This document shows positions 38,183 through 44,961 of a DNA stretch of 64,000 nt, piece by piece (position 1 is the first letter of the stretch; every line of letters starts with the position of its first letter). The stretch is from a virus. The translations under genes were made by a program, and so were the position numbers. The notes beneath the pieces are model-generated. The model had not been told where the DNA came from. It searched no databases and was given only the letters and a program-made list of their open reading frames with translations. The DNA lies in IMG/VR virus record IMGVR_UViG_3300046524_000229, positions 43,135-107,134 of that record, one strand, 5' to 3'.

Positions 38183-38728
38183 TCAATCTAGTTTAATGAG
38201 TCCTGCATGAACCTCACGGTGACAATTGGAACACAGTAAAGCACATTTATCTAATTCTGTAAATAAATCTTTGTCATTTAAAGTAGCGTCTCGTCCGTAT
38301 CTAGAAATAAGAAAGTCTTTTTCTTTAGGATCTAAATGATGAAATTCTAAAGCGCCTTCATATTTGTCGTATCCGCAACACTGGCATTTATTACCTTTAT
38401 AATCTAAGGCCTGTTTTTTAATACTATTTTTAGCTGCATAGTTTTGTTGCTTTACACACGCTTTGCAATAAGAGCCGGGTTTTTCTTTACCAGATATAAC
38501 AACTTTTCTAAATTCAAAAACAGATTTTTCTAATTTGCAAGAGCGGCAAATTTTAGTTTTTAATTGTTCATACGAAACGTATGAATCGTACTTTTGGGCA
38601 AGCTGGGTTTTAATACCCAGTTTTTTCATGTAGTACTTTACTTTATGAATTGAACAGCCAAGATGTTCACTCATTTCTTTGGCTGTCAATCCCATATCTA
38701 TCAAGGGTTGAAGTATGTCAGAGTTCAT
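38183..38728 (-). CDS. HNH endonuclease with N-terminal HTH
   Basis: HTH (GLTAKEMSEHLGCSIHKVKY), CRSCKLEKS...CKAC zinc knuckle, then CQCCGYDKYEGALEFHHLDP and CALLCSNCHREVHAGL. Same plan as 28076-28600 and clearly paralogous. AT-rich. Lies next to tRNA genes. Confidence 0.85.
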   Translation of the reverse strand: MNSDILQPLIDMGLTAKEMSEHLGCSIHKVKYYMKKLGIKTQLAQKYDSYVSYEQLKTKICRSCKLEKSVFEFRKVVISGKEKPGSYCKACVKQQNYAAKNSIKKQALDYKGNKCQCCGYDKYEGALEFHHLDPKEKDFLISRYGRDATLNDKDLFTELDKCALLCSNCHREVHAGLIKLD

Positions 38729-38774
38729 ATTTCTATTTTACTCTAAACATACATCTAAAGAAAAGTTGTAAAGA

Positions 38775-39002
38775 TTAATTTATCAACGCCTCACCATCCT
38801 TGATCGTCAACGTACCTTTAACAACGAGACACGCCTTGGTACTAGAGTGGTCGGGCCTCTCCTTGGTCGAGAAGCCAATGCCACTTCCGATTGTAATATG
38901 ATTAACATTGTATGTCTGACCTTTAGATTGGCAGACCCACGGCGGTATCGAGGTATCAGTGTTATGCGCCTTATTGTAGAAGATAAGAATCCTATCGTTC
39001 AT
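38775..39002 (-). CDS. Hypothetical protein, 75 aa
   Basis: Small beta-rich protein (ACLVVKGTLTIKDGEALIN). Abuts the Pth2-like gene. Unrecognised. Confidence 0.55.
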   Translation of the reverse strand: MNDRILIFYNKAHNTDTSIPPWVCQSKGQTYNVNHITIGSGIGFSTKERPDHSSTKACLVVKGTLTIKDGEALIN

Positions 39003-39326
39003 TTAGGGTCTCCACAAAGGCAAATTACTAAAGAGCTTACGATCTTCCTGATTAATAGACACGGTCGTGATCGACGTCCAACCCATGTCATCGTCAGGCT
39101 CGTGGAACGTGCTGTGAACGATGCCTGCAGCCTTAAGTTTTTTGTGAAGCTCAAGCAAGGCTTCTTCGTTTGGCACCTGCAAGAGGACCAGCGAAGGGAT
39201 TTCACAATCTAATGCCGCACCGTTTTTCGGATCGGCTTGGCCAGCGTGAAATGCGGAATGCGCAGTCTGAACGATCTGATCTGCGAGGGGAATATCTTTG
39301 CGAATGATTGAATAAATGTAAGACAT
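39003..39326 (-). CDS. Pth2-like protein, 107 aa (divergent)
   Basis: YIYSIIRKDIPLADQIVQTAHSAFHAG parallels the Pth2 start (V-x-R-x-D-L-x-M-x-x-G-K-x-x-A-Q-x-x-H-A); then LVLLQVPNEEALLELHKKLK and a C-terminal strand. Likely a relative of archaeal/eukaryotic-type peptidyl-tRNA hydrolase 2. Catalytic residues are less well kept than in the 42893-43303 protein. Confidence 0.6.
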   Translation of the reverse strand: MSYIYSIIRKDIPLADQIVQTAHSAFHAGQADPKNGAALDCEIPSLVLLQVPNEEALLELHKKLKAAGIVHSTFHEPDDDMGWTSITTVSINQEDRKLFSNLPLWRP

Positions 39327-39440
39327 GATTAATTTCCTTAAGTAAAAGTGTAGGTACTACGGTGCTTTTAGGTAAGGTTGTCTTACGGAGGCTTCGTAAC
39401 CTAGAGCTTATCGAGCTTCATGGTAATTCCTTTAAATGTT

Positions 39441-39516
39441 TGGTAGGAACATCGGGGCTCGAACCCGAGACCTTCAGATTTAGAATCCGCTGCTCTGCCA
39501 ACTGAGCTATATTCCC
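39441..39516 (-). tRNA. tRNA with CTA anticodon (amber suppressor type), CCA encoded
   Basis: Acceptor GGGAATA/TGTTCCT (one G-U at each end), D arm TAGCTCAGTTGGCAGAGC, anticodon arm GCGGA-TTCTAAA-TCTGA (27-43 G-A mismatch), T arm CTCGG-GTTCGAG-CCCCG region canonical, discriminator A then CCA. With the standard 7-base loop the anticodon is CTA, reading UAG. A shifted 5-base loop is possible but unusual. Confidence 0.72.
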
Positions 39517-39542
39517 AATACTGCTAGTTTAATAAAACACAG

Positions 39543-39620
39543 TTAGCGTGTCAAGATCCAGATAAACGCTACGAACGCAAATGCGCATCCTACTGTTGCG
39601 AAAGCTTCAGGCCAGCTCAT
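39543..39620 (-). CDS. Tiny membrane protein, 25 aa
   Basis: ATG 39620 to TAA 39543, ATGA overlap with the upstream ORF. WPEAFATVGCAFAFVAFIWI is one transmembrane helix; similar tiny proteins starting SWPEAF are known to me from other phages. Confidence 0.5.
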   Translation of the reverse strand: MSWPEAFATVGCAFAFVAFIWILTR

Positions 39621-39793
39621 CGATCGTATGCTCCAAAACCAGTTGGGTGCTTCGCCTTTTCACAAGTAACAGTAGCTTCACCTCTGTCCCCGAATTGTAT
39701 TTCTTTAACAGAGAGGCTCATTCCTTGTGTATTCACGTAATTCTTAATAGCCTGTTTTACTTCTTCTGTTGTAAGTTGAACTTTGACTTCCAT
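39617..39793 (-). CDS. Hypothetical protein, 58 aa
   Basis: ATG 39793 overlaps the upstream stop (TAATG). EVKVQLTTEEVKQAIKNYVN then a strand-rich half. Unrecognised. Confidence 0.5.
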   Translation of the reverse strand: MEVKVQLTTEEVKQAIKNYVNTQGMSLSVKEIQFGDRGEATVTCEKAKHPTGFGAYDR

Positions 39794-40407
39794 TACTCAA
39801 CTCCGTCATGAAGGGGGTCAATCTGATCTACTGCCTGTTTATATGAAGCACGATCGGCATATCTCCAAACTGGATGCAGGGCTTCAGTGCCTCGGGGAAC
39901 CAGTTCATATACATCGTACCCAACTGGATTAACCGAGCCCCGTGCAAGGGCTATAGCCACGTCCAAAGAGGTAACCGGTAGGTGTGGTTCTCGGACTGGA
40001 CCACCGTAGTATACTCGTGAGGTTTTAACCAGGACGTATTCTTTTGGAAATTGGATTTCCGGCTCGACAATTTTACGCTGAAATACAAGGGAGCCTACAA
40101 GCGCATGCACTGCGCCTTTGCCATCAAATTCATAGCCCCAAAATTCACCTCTGTTGTCGCCTTCAAGCGAAGCGAAACAGATCCTGCCTTCAACCTTGTT
40201 CTTCGTCAGTACTTCCAGTAACTTTTCGTCTGTTAAAAAGTCCATGTGTTCGGAGTGATCGGGGTTGAAGTAAAGCTTACCCTTGTAAGTTACTTCAAAT
40301 CCGTTGCTCCAGAATTCTCCCTTATAGCTTTGGGCCTTAACTAACTCTTCCGCAATCTTTGCAGAAACTTCGACAGTATTCTCAAGCAGGGCGATGCTCC
40401 AGCTCAT
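39793..40407 (-). CDS. Hypothetical protein, 204 aa
   Basis: Start at ATG 40407 (GGAGAA). Globular alpha/beta with EYVLVKTSRVYYGGPVREPH near residue 130 and a C-terminal YELVPRGTEALHP. Unrecognised. Confidence 0.6.
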   Translation of the reverse strand: MSWSIALLENTVEVSAKIAEELVKAQSYKGEFWSNGFEVTYKGKLYFNPDHSEHMDFLTDEKLLEVLTKNKVEGRICFASLEGDNRGEFWGYEFDGKGAVHALVGSLVFQRKIVEPEIQFPKEYVLVKTSRVYYGGPVREPHLPVTSLDVAIALARGSVNPVGYDVYELVPRGTEALHPVWRYADRASYKQAVDQIDPLHDGVE

Positions 40408-40417
40408 GATTTCTCCA

Positions 40418-40446
40418 AATAAAAAGCCCAGCCTAAGCTGGGCGTT
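40418..40446 (-). terminator. Intrinsic terminator
   Basis: - strand GCCCAGCTTAGGCTGGGC then TTTTTATTT, after the 133-aa gene. Confidence 0.85.
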
Positions 40447-40448
40447 GT

Positions 40449-40850
40449 TCAGTCCCACGGCAAGAGATTCTTGCGGGGAATTTGTACTTCGTAATCAGGG
40501 TTCTTGCGGTACTTGTCGAGTTCCAACTTGGCATCCATACGGTACTGGACCTGGGTGTGCCCTCGGACAAATTTGCAAGTGTCCTTTCCGTAGAGACGAC
40601 GCCAGGCGTAGCCGTGATCCCCGAACCAGAAAGCCATTTGCTGACCGAAAGCTTTGTTAGTTCCGTAGCGGAACCACTGCCCGTTAACCTTTGCGTAACC
40701 CTTGTACCAACCGGGGATTTTTCCACGGTAGAAGTTCTTGGGATCGGTCAGACGTTCAGCGTCTTCTGCATCCGGGCCTTTGAGAGGCTCAGTCGCATCG
40801 ATAACGTATTTAGGAACGTAACCCTTTTGACGGCGATAAGTGCGTGACAT
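40449..40850 (-). CDS. Hypothetical protein, 133 aa
   Basis: Aromatic- and Lys/Arg-rich (IPGWYKGYAKVNGQWFRYGT, AFWFGDHGYAWRRLYGKDTC). Probably a compact nucleic-acid or protein-binding fold; unrecognised. Confidence 0.55.
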   Translation of the reverse strand: MSRTYRRQKGYVPKYVIDATEPLKGPDAEDAERLTDPKNFYRGKIPGWYKGYAKVNGQWFRYGTNKAFGQQMAFWFGDHGYAWRRLYGKDTCKFVRGHTQVQYRMDAKLELDKYRKNPDYEVQIPRKNLLPWD

Positions 40851-40907
40851 AGTAGTTTCCTCTATATGGTCTACTATGCCAATTGTGAAAGTATGCGTCG
40901 TTAAACA

Positions 40908-41123
40908 TTAAACCAATGCTCCGTAAAGAATTTCAGGAATATCCGCCAGCGGAGTATCGGCCTGAAACTTCTCAAGTTTGTAATCGTCGAATTGAACGTT
41001 GAGTTGATCTTCTACAGCCATTACGATTTCTACGACGTCAAGACTATCGATGAAACCACTATTGGCTTTGTATTCAGGATAAACACGATCCACAACAAGC
41101 TTGATTTGATATAGGGTTGTCAT
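40908..41123 (-). CDS. Acyl carrier protein-like
   Basis: 71 aa from ATG 41123 (the longer frame overlaps a tRNA). GFIDSLDVVEIVMAVEDQLN holds the DSL motif whose Ser takes the phosphopantetheine arm, followed by the usual acidic helix. A carrier for acyl or amino-acyl groups; no partner synthase is in the window. Confidence 0.75.
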   Translation of the reverse strand: MTTLYQIKLVVDRVYPEYKANSGFIDSLDVVEIVMAVEDQLNVQFDDYKLEKFQADTPLADIPEILYGALV

Positions 41124-41134
41124 AGTGAAAAGAG

Positions 41135-41212
41135 TGGTCCGAGTGGCAGGATTCAAACCTGCGATTTTCTGCTCCCAAAGCAGACGACTTAATCTGGCTA
41201 GCCTACACTCGG
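41135..41212 (-). tRNA. tRNA-Pro(TGG), CCA encoded
   Basis: Acceptor CCGAGTG/CACTCGG, anticodon arm TCTGC-TTTGGGA-GCAGA, T loop TTTGAAT, discriminator A, CCA. Confidence 0.9.
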
Positions 41213-41222
41213 GCTGTTGAGG

Positions 41223-41465
41223 TTACCCTTCAAACTCGTAAGTTTTAAGAGCTTCTAATTGTGAACGTTCCTGAAGAGTTAAACACTCGCTCTTAAACCA
41301 CTTGTGTCTACGAGGATTTCCACACCCGGAGCAGGAACACATCTGCGGATGTTGTACTACTGCACCGAGTTGCCTGGGTGTCAACGGTTCTTTACGCCAA
41401 CCGTATGCTTTGCGTGTTTCTTTTAACCTTTCGACGTGGTGTCTGCGTTCTGATCGATCAAACAT
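41223..41465 (-). CDS. Conserved phage protein with CSCSGCGNPRR motif, 80 aa
   Basis: LTPRQLGAVVQHPQMCSCSG then CGNPRRHKW recalls a widespread small phage/bacterial family (C-x-C-x2-C-G-N-P-R-R) of unknown function, probably zinc-binding. Confidence 0.65.
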   Translation of the reverse strand: MFDRSERRHHVERLKETRKAYGWRKEPLTPRQLGAVVQHPQMCSCSGCGNPRRHKWFKSECLTLQERSQLEALKTYEFEG

Positions 41466-41590
41466 TCTCTGTTCCTTCTTTCACATTCGTCTGTATGTAA
41501 AATCCAGCAACTACACTTGTACAACCTGTCTCCAACCATTTCTTTAAGCTGCGCTCTACACCAGGCTGCTTCTTCTTCTAGGTGGTTCAT
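41423..41590 (-). CDS. Small Cys-rich protein, 55 aa
   Basis: Start at ATG 41590; the longer frame runs through a tRNA. NHLEEEAAWCRAQLKEMVGD then YKCSCWILHTDECERRNREC: five Cys, probably metal binding. Overlaps the next gene by 43 bases. Confidence 0.5.
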   Translation of the reverse strand: MNHLEEEAAWCRAQLKEMVGDRLYKCSCWILHTDECERRNRECLIDQNADTTSKG

Positions 41591-41601
41591 ATTGCTTTGT
41601 T

Positions 41602-41679
41602 TGGTCCCTGCTCCTGGCGACGATCCAGGCACCTCTCGATTATCGGTCGAGTGCTCTACCAGACATGAGCTAAGCAGGG
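41602..41679 (-). tRNA. tRNA-Ile(GAT), CCA encoded
   Basis: Acceptor CCCTGCT/AGCAGGG, anticodon arm CTCGA-CCGATAA-TCGAG (C at position 33 instead of T), T arm CCTGG-ATCGTCG-CCAGG, CCA. Confidence 0.8.
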
Positions 41680-41684
41680 TATTA

Positions 41685-41906
41685 CTAAGATTTAGGCAAT
41701 TCTTCAATTGCTGCTGTAAACTTTTCAATAAACTGCGGATTGTGTTTGCTAACTTCTAGCAAAAGCATGTGTACACACTCTTTCCAACTCGCATTGTCTT
41801 TCTCTAACTTCTCGATAAGGTCAGCGGCTTCGTGAGCCATCGGCCAACCGTTCTCTTTTTTATAACTACGAAATACTCGGACAATTTCTTTACTATCTGT
41901 TGCCAT
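41685..41906 (-). CDS. Hypothetical protein, 73 aa
   Basis: Start at ATG 41906 (CGAGG ribosome site); the longer frame covers tRNA genes. Helical, charged (EAADLIEKLEKDNASWKECV). Unrecognised. Confidence 0.55.
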   Translation of the reverse strand: MATDSKEIVRVFRSYKKENGWPMAHEAADLIEKLEKDNASWKECVHMLLLEVSKHNPQFIEKFTAAIEELPKS

Positions 41907-41923
41907 GATTACCTCGTTTTGTT

Positions 41924-41999
41924 TGGTAGGAACTGACGGGATCGAACCGCCGACATTCTGAATGTAAATCAGACGCTCTACCATCTGAGCTAAGTTCCC
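41924..41999 (-). tRNA. tRNA-Val(TAC), CCA encoded
   Basis: Acceptor GGGAACT/AGTTCCT, anticodon arm TCTGA-TTTACAT-TCAGA, T loop TTCGATC, CCA. Confidence 0.92.
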
Positions 42000-42004
42000 G
42001 TTGT

Positions 42005-42082
42005 TGGTTGCGGAGGGGGGATTTGAACCCACCGACCTTCAGGTTATGAGCCTGCTGAGCTACCGGGCTGCTCTACTCCGCT
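42005..42082 (-). tRNA. tRNA-Met(CAT), CCA encoded
   Basis: Acceptor AGCGGAG/CTCCGCA with an A1:A72 mismatch, anticodon arm CAGG-CTCATAA-CCTG, T loop TTCAAAT, CCA. The unpaired position 1:72 is an initiator-like trait, but the anticodon stem lacks the three G-C pairs of initiators. Confidence 0.85.
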
Positions 42083-42092
42083 ACTGTTAACC

Positions 42093-42168
42093 TGGTCCCC
42101 GAGAAAGGACTCGAACCTCTGACGCACAAGTCTTCAGCCTGCCGCTCTACCAACTGAGCTACTCGGGG
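42093..42168 (-). tRNA. tRNA-Phe(GAA), CCA encoded
   Basis: Acceptor CCCCGAG/CTCGGGG, anticodon loop CTGAAGA, T loop TTCGAGT, CCA. Confidence 0.9.
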
Positions 42169-42175
42169 GAATTAC

Positions 42176-42250
42176 TGGTGCCCGCACCAAGAATCGAACT
42201 CGGAATCTTCGCATTACAAGTGCGCTGCAGTACCATTATGCTATACGGGC
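42176..42250 (-). tRNA. tRNA-Thr(TGT), CCA encoded
   Basis: Acceptor GCCCGTA/TGCGGGC, anticodon arm GCGCA-CTTGTAA-TGCGA, T loop TTCGATT, CCA. Confidence 0.9.
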
Positions 42251-42251
42251 G

Positions 42252-42580
42252 TGTGGACAAAAGTTTAGCGACATTGTCCAGGTCGTAACGGCCATACCCC
42301 CCCGCAGATCTAATCCCTGAACGGAATGTCTGTTTAACTTCTGGCAGTGAGCTTTAACGCTCAGCGTCTAGAATTGGGATGCCGAGAATTTACGTCACTC
42401 GGGCCTGACGTTTCCCATGTACGAGGGAGCGATCCGTATGGGGTACTGCGCAACCTAACGGAGGAGGTTCTTTGTAGTAGCCCTGGTGCGCTAAACACTG
42501 GTCTCGGCTTTACGCTGTTCCAAGCGTGGCTACCTAATTCTGGCTGCTTTCTTTATCAGGTAGCAGCAGACCTGTAGTAA
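42252..42580 (-). ncRNA. Candidate structured RNA within the tRNA cluster
   Basis: A 334-base gap with no credible ORF. - strand hairpins: GCTACCT...AGGTAGC enclosing CTGCT...AGCAG, ACGCT-TGGAAC-AGCGT, AACCT-CCTCCGTT-AGGTT, ACGTCA...TGACGT, GAGC-GTTAAA-GCTC and GGACAA...TTGTCC. Lies between tRNA-Thr and tRNA-Cys and is probably on the same precursor. Class unknown. Confidence 0.5.
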
Positions 42581-42584
42581 CTGG

Positions 42585-42655
42585 AGTCGAGGAATGGATT
42601 TTAACCACTCTGGGGAAGGTTGCAGCTTCCAGCCTAGTCACTCGGCCACCCCGAC
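42585..42655 (-). tRNA. tRNA-Cys(GCA)
   Basis: Acceptor GTCGGGG/CCTCGAC, anticodon arm GGAAG-CTGCAAC-CTTCC, discriminator T as expected for Cys; T loop TTAAAAT is atypical. Confidence 0.85.
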
Positions 42656-42664
42656 ACTGAAACT

Positions 42665-42883
42665 TTAAGCCTTCTTAACTTCTGCTTCTACGGCTTGAAC
42701 AACCGGTGCAGCTGCTGTCTCAACCGCCTGGACAATCGGTGCTGCAGTGGTTTCTGTTGCCTTGATGTCTGCTTCGACAGTCGGAGCTACTGCAGCTTCT
42801 ACTACCTTTGCCTTACCGAAGAATTCTTCCACTTTTTCTACTGCGGCTTTAATTTCGGTTTCAATTGTTTGTACGATGCTCAT
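42665..42883 (-). CDS. Low-complexity Ala/Val/Glu repeat protein, 72 aa
   Basis: Built from repeats of the type AAPIVQAVETAAAPVVQAVE; predicted helical and acidic. Could be a tether or a decoy helix; no family. Confidence 0.6.
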   Translation of the reverse strand: MSIVQTIETEIKAAVEKVEEFFGKAKVVEAAVAPTVEADIKATETTAAPIVQAVETAAAPVVQAVEAEVKKA

Positions 42884-42892
42884 TTTAAATCC

Positions 42893-43303
42893 TTAAAGTA
42901 GCGGTAACCCACCGGTCACCGTATCTATCTTATCTTCAAAATCCGGACCTACTGCGATGCAAGTATTAGTAGGTATTCCGTGAAATTCTGTAAGACCAGA
43001 ATCTGTAATCAATGAAGTTATGATACCAGCTTCTTTTGCCTTTGCATAGAGTGCGAGTAGTTCTTCTTCGGAATTTACATATACACACACTTTTTTGAAG
43101 TTGCCCAGGAGCCAGTCATGCATACGGTTGTCGACTTTCAGTCGAAACTCTGCAGTGACTTCTCCGTTGATCCGGTCGTTTTCTTTAATGTAATGACCTT
43201 GATTCAAAATCGCTGCTAGACTTGCATGGGCACCTTGTGCCACAGCTTTTCCGGTGCGCATTTTGAGGTCTTTTCTAATTACAATAATTTGCTTGTGACT
43301 CAT
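42893..43303 (-). CDS. Peptidyl-tRNA hydrolase 2 (Pth2)
   Basis: QIIVIRKDLKMRTGKAVAQG continuing AHASL is the signature start of Pth2 (R-K-D-L-x-M-x-x-G-K-x-x-A-Q-x-x-H-A). A later ITDSGLTEFHGIPTNTCIAV matches the second signature (D-A-G-x-T-x-x-x-x-G-x-x-T-V-x-x-I-G-P). Frees tRNA from prematurely released peptidyl-tRNA. 136 aa, slightly longer than the family owing to an insertion. Sits in the tRNA cluster. Confidence 0.88.
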   Translation of the reverse strand: MSHKQIIVIRKDLKMRTGKAVAQGAHASLAAILNQGHYIKENDRINGEVTAEFRLKVDNRMHDWLLGNFKKVCVYVNSEEELLALYAKAKEAGIITSLITDSGLTEFHGIPTNTCIAVGPDFEDKIDTVTGGLPLL

Positions 43304-43318
43304 CTTGAGTCCTTTAAA

Positions 43319-43403
43319 TGGTGAGGTTGGTAGAATTCGAATCTACTCACCCGAGGGAACGATTTTACAGACCGCTGCAACTCTCCAACTTTGCCGCAAC
43401 CCC
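43319..43403 (-). tRNA. tRNA-Tyr(GTA), CCA encoded
   Basis: Acceptor GGGGTTG/CAACCTC, anticodon loop CTGTAAA, long variable arm, T loop TTCGAAT, discriminator A, CCA. Confidence 0.9.
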
Positions 43404-43457
43404 ATTTGTTTACATAGAGGTTCAAATCAATTATAATACTATAAAAGGATTTGAACT

Positions 43458-43997
43458 ATGTCTAATAAAAATCTCAAAGAACAAATTATAACACTTAAAC
43501 AACGAGGACTATCTTATAAAGATATCCAAAAACAACTCAACTGTTCCAAGGGAACGATATCGTATCACTTGGGAGAAGGTCAGAAAGAAAAAACGTATAA
43601 CAGAACAATTGAACTTCGTAAGCAAAATACTCTTCTTCAAAAGAAAGATCATTTTCTAGGAGCTAGAACTAAGAAAAATTTCCAAGAAAGAACAAGAGCG
43701 TTTCAGTGCATCGACAATGGTTCTAAAACCTCTGATAAAATCCAATCTAATTTTACCTGGCAAGAACTTTTAGAAAAGTTTAATGGTACTTGTTACTTAA
43801 CAGGAAGACCTGTAGACATTACTAAATCTGCAGAATATCAATTAGATCATATCGTTCCTAGATCTAAAGGAGGCCCCAACACCTTAGACAATTGCGAATT
43901 TGCGTGTAAGGATGCAAATTTTGCAAAGAGTAACCTATCCCTGGATGAATTTAAACAACTCTGTCTAGACGTTGTAAATCACTTCGGCCTTAAATAA
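43458..43997 (+). CDS. HNH endonuclease with N-terminal HTH (+ strand)
   Basis: HTH-like start (GLSYKDIQKQLNCSKGTISY), then a Cas9/McrA-style HNH: CYLTGRPVDI, YQLDHIVPRSKGGPNTLDNC, CKDANFAKSNLSLDEF. The only + strand gene in the interior; TATAAT at 43431 may be its own promoter. AT-rich and inserted between tRNA-Tyr and tRNA-Ser, so a mobile element. Confidence 0.88.
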   Translation: MSNKNLKEQIITLKQRGLSYKDIQKQLNCSKGTISYHLGEGQKEKTYNRTIELRKQNTLLQKKDHFLGARTKKNFQERTRAFQCIDNGSKTSDKIQSNFTWQELLEKFNGTCYLTGRPVDITKSAEYQLDHIVPRSKGGPNTLDNCEFACKDANFAKSNLSLDEFKQLCLDVVNHFGLK

Positions 43998-44087
43998 TGG
44001 CGGTAACTGTAGAATTCGAATCTACGGACCCCGTGAAGGGTCGGTCGGTTAGCAACCGACTGCCTTAAGCCACTCAGCCAAGTTACC
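43998..44087 (-). tRNA. tRNA-Ser(GCT), CCA encoded
   Basis: Acceptor GGTAACT/AGTTACC, anticodon arm GTCGG-TTGCTAA-CCGAC, long variable arm, discriminator G, CCA. Confidence 0.92.
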
Positions 44088-44095
44088 TATGTCAA

Positions 44096-44170
44096 TGGAG
44101 TCGCATGCGGTACTCGAAACCGCGTTAACAGGATGAAAACCTGTGGTCCTAACCTCTAGACGAATGCGAC
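44096..44170 (-). tRNA. tRNA-Glu(TTC), CCA encoded
   Basis: Acceptor GTCGCAT/ATGCGAC, anticodon arm ACAGG-TTTTCAT-CCTGT, discriminator T (unusual for Glu), CCA. Confidence 0.88.
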
Positions 44171-44180
44171 AAAATATCAG

Positions 44181-44274
44181 TGCGGAAGATTACGGGGTCG
44201 AACCGTAAAGGCTATTTCTAGCTCGCTTGTTTTCAAGACAAGTTCCGTCGCCAGCTATCGGATTGATCTTCCGC
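44181..44274 (-). tRNA. tRNA-Ser(TGA)
   Basis: Acceptor GCGGAAG/CTTCCGC, anticodon arm CTTGT-CTTGAAA-ACAAG, long variable arm GCTA-GAAA-TAGC, T loop TTCGACC. Discriminator A rather than G. Confidence 0.88.
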
Positions 44275-44287
44275 AATGATATCTAAT

Positions 44288-44362
44288 TGGTAGGGCCATC
44301 AAGGCTCAAACCTGAAATAACGGAATCAAAATCCGTGGTGTTATCAATTACACTATAGCCCA
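44288..44362 (-). tRNA. tRNA-Gln(TTG), CCA encoded
   Basis: Anticodon arm ACGGA-TTTTGAT-TCCGT, acceptor TGGGCTA/TGGCCCT (1:72 unpaired), CCA. Confidence 0.87.
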
Positions 44363-44370
44363 ACTAAATT

Positions 44371-44455
44371 TGGTCCCTTCGGTCAGACTCGAACTGACAA
44401 GCCCTAAGGCGCTGCGTTCTAAGCGCAGTGCGTTTACCGATTTCACCACGAAGGG
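44371..44455 (-). tRNA. tRNA-Leu(TAG), CCA encoded
   Basis: Acceptor CCCTTCG/CGAAGGG, anticodon arm CTGCG-CTTAGAA-CGCAG, long variable arm, T loop TTCGAGT, CCA. Confidence 0.92.
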
Positions 44456-44456
44456 G

Positions 44457-44534
44457 TGGTGGAAGATACCGGGGTCCAACCGGTCACCTCTGCATTGCAA
44501 GTGCAGCGCTCTCGCTACCATGAGCTAATCCCCC
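44457..44534 (-). tRNA. tRNA-Ala(TGC), CCA encoded
   Basis: Acceptor GGGGGAT/ATCTTCC with two G-U pairs, anticodon arm CTGCA-CTTGCAA-TGCAG, T loop TTGGACC, CCA. Confidence 0.88.
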
Positions 44535-44553
44535 GAATCCTATCGATGCTATG

Positions 44554-44626
44554 CTCCGAAACCTGGACTTGAACCAGGGACCCACGCATTAACAGTGCGT
44601 TGCTCTACCAACTGAGCTATTCCGGA
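44554..44626 (-). tRNA. tRNA-Asn(GTT)
   Basis: Acceptor TCCGGAA/TTTCGGA, anticodon arm ACGCA-CTGTTAA-TGCGT, T loop TTCAAGT, discriminator G as expected. Confidence 0.92.
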
Positions 44627-44688
44627 ACAAAGCACCGACAGGTAAAAATGATTTTAATACGGAAACACTATATGTGTCAACAATTTTA

Positions 44689-44949
44689 TCACATAGGCTT
44701 ACACGGCCTATGCAACGCTCCCATAATGACCTCCAGATCTTCAGGCCGGGCATCTAGGTTAAAGCCCTCGGAGCGGCCATACACATAGAGTTTCCCGTGT
44801 TCGTCAGCACCGAGATACCCTGCTCCAGTAACATGTCTACTTCCAAGCTCCCCGCCTACCATATCAGCTGCATCGCTATGGTAGATACTCGCGGGAAATA
44901 CTACAGCAGAGTGTTCATTGATGATAATGTATTTCATGGTATCTGGCAT
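44689..44949 (-). CDS. Hypothetical protein, 86 aa
   Basis: Compact alpha/beta (GAGYLGADEHGKLYVYGRSE, RPEDLEVIMGALHR). Start 44949 has GGGG upstream; 44937 possible. Unrecognised. Confidence 0.55.
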   Translation of the reverse strand: MPDTMKYIIINEHSAVVFPASIYHSDAADMVGGELGSRHVTGAGYLGADEHGKLYVYGRSEGFNLDARPEDLEVIMGALHRPCKPM

Positions 44950-44961
44950 TTTAACCCCGAA

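Noticed and set aside
42347-42577. 76-aa ORF on the + strand
   Set aside because: It runs antisense through hairpins in the tRNA cluster; no ribosome site and random composition.
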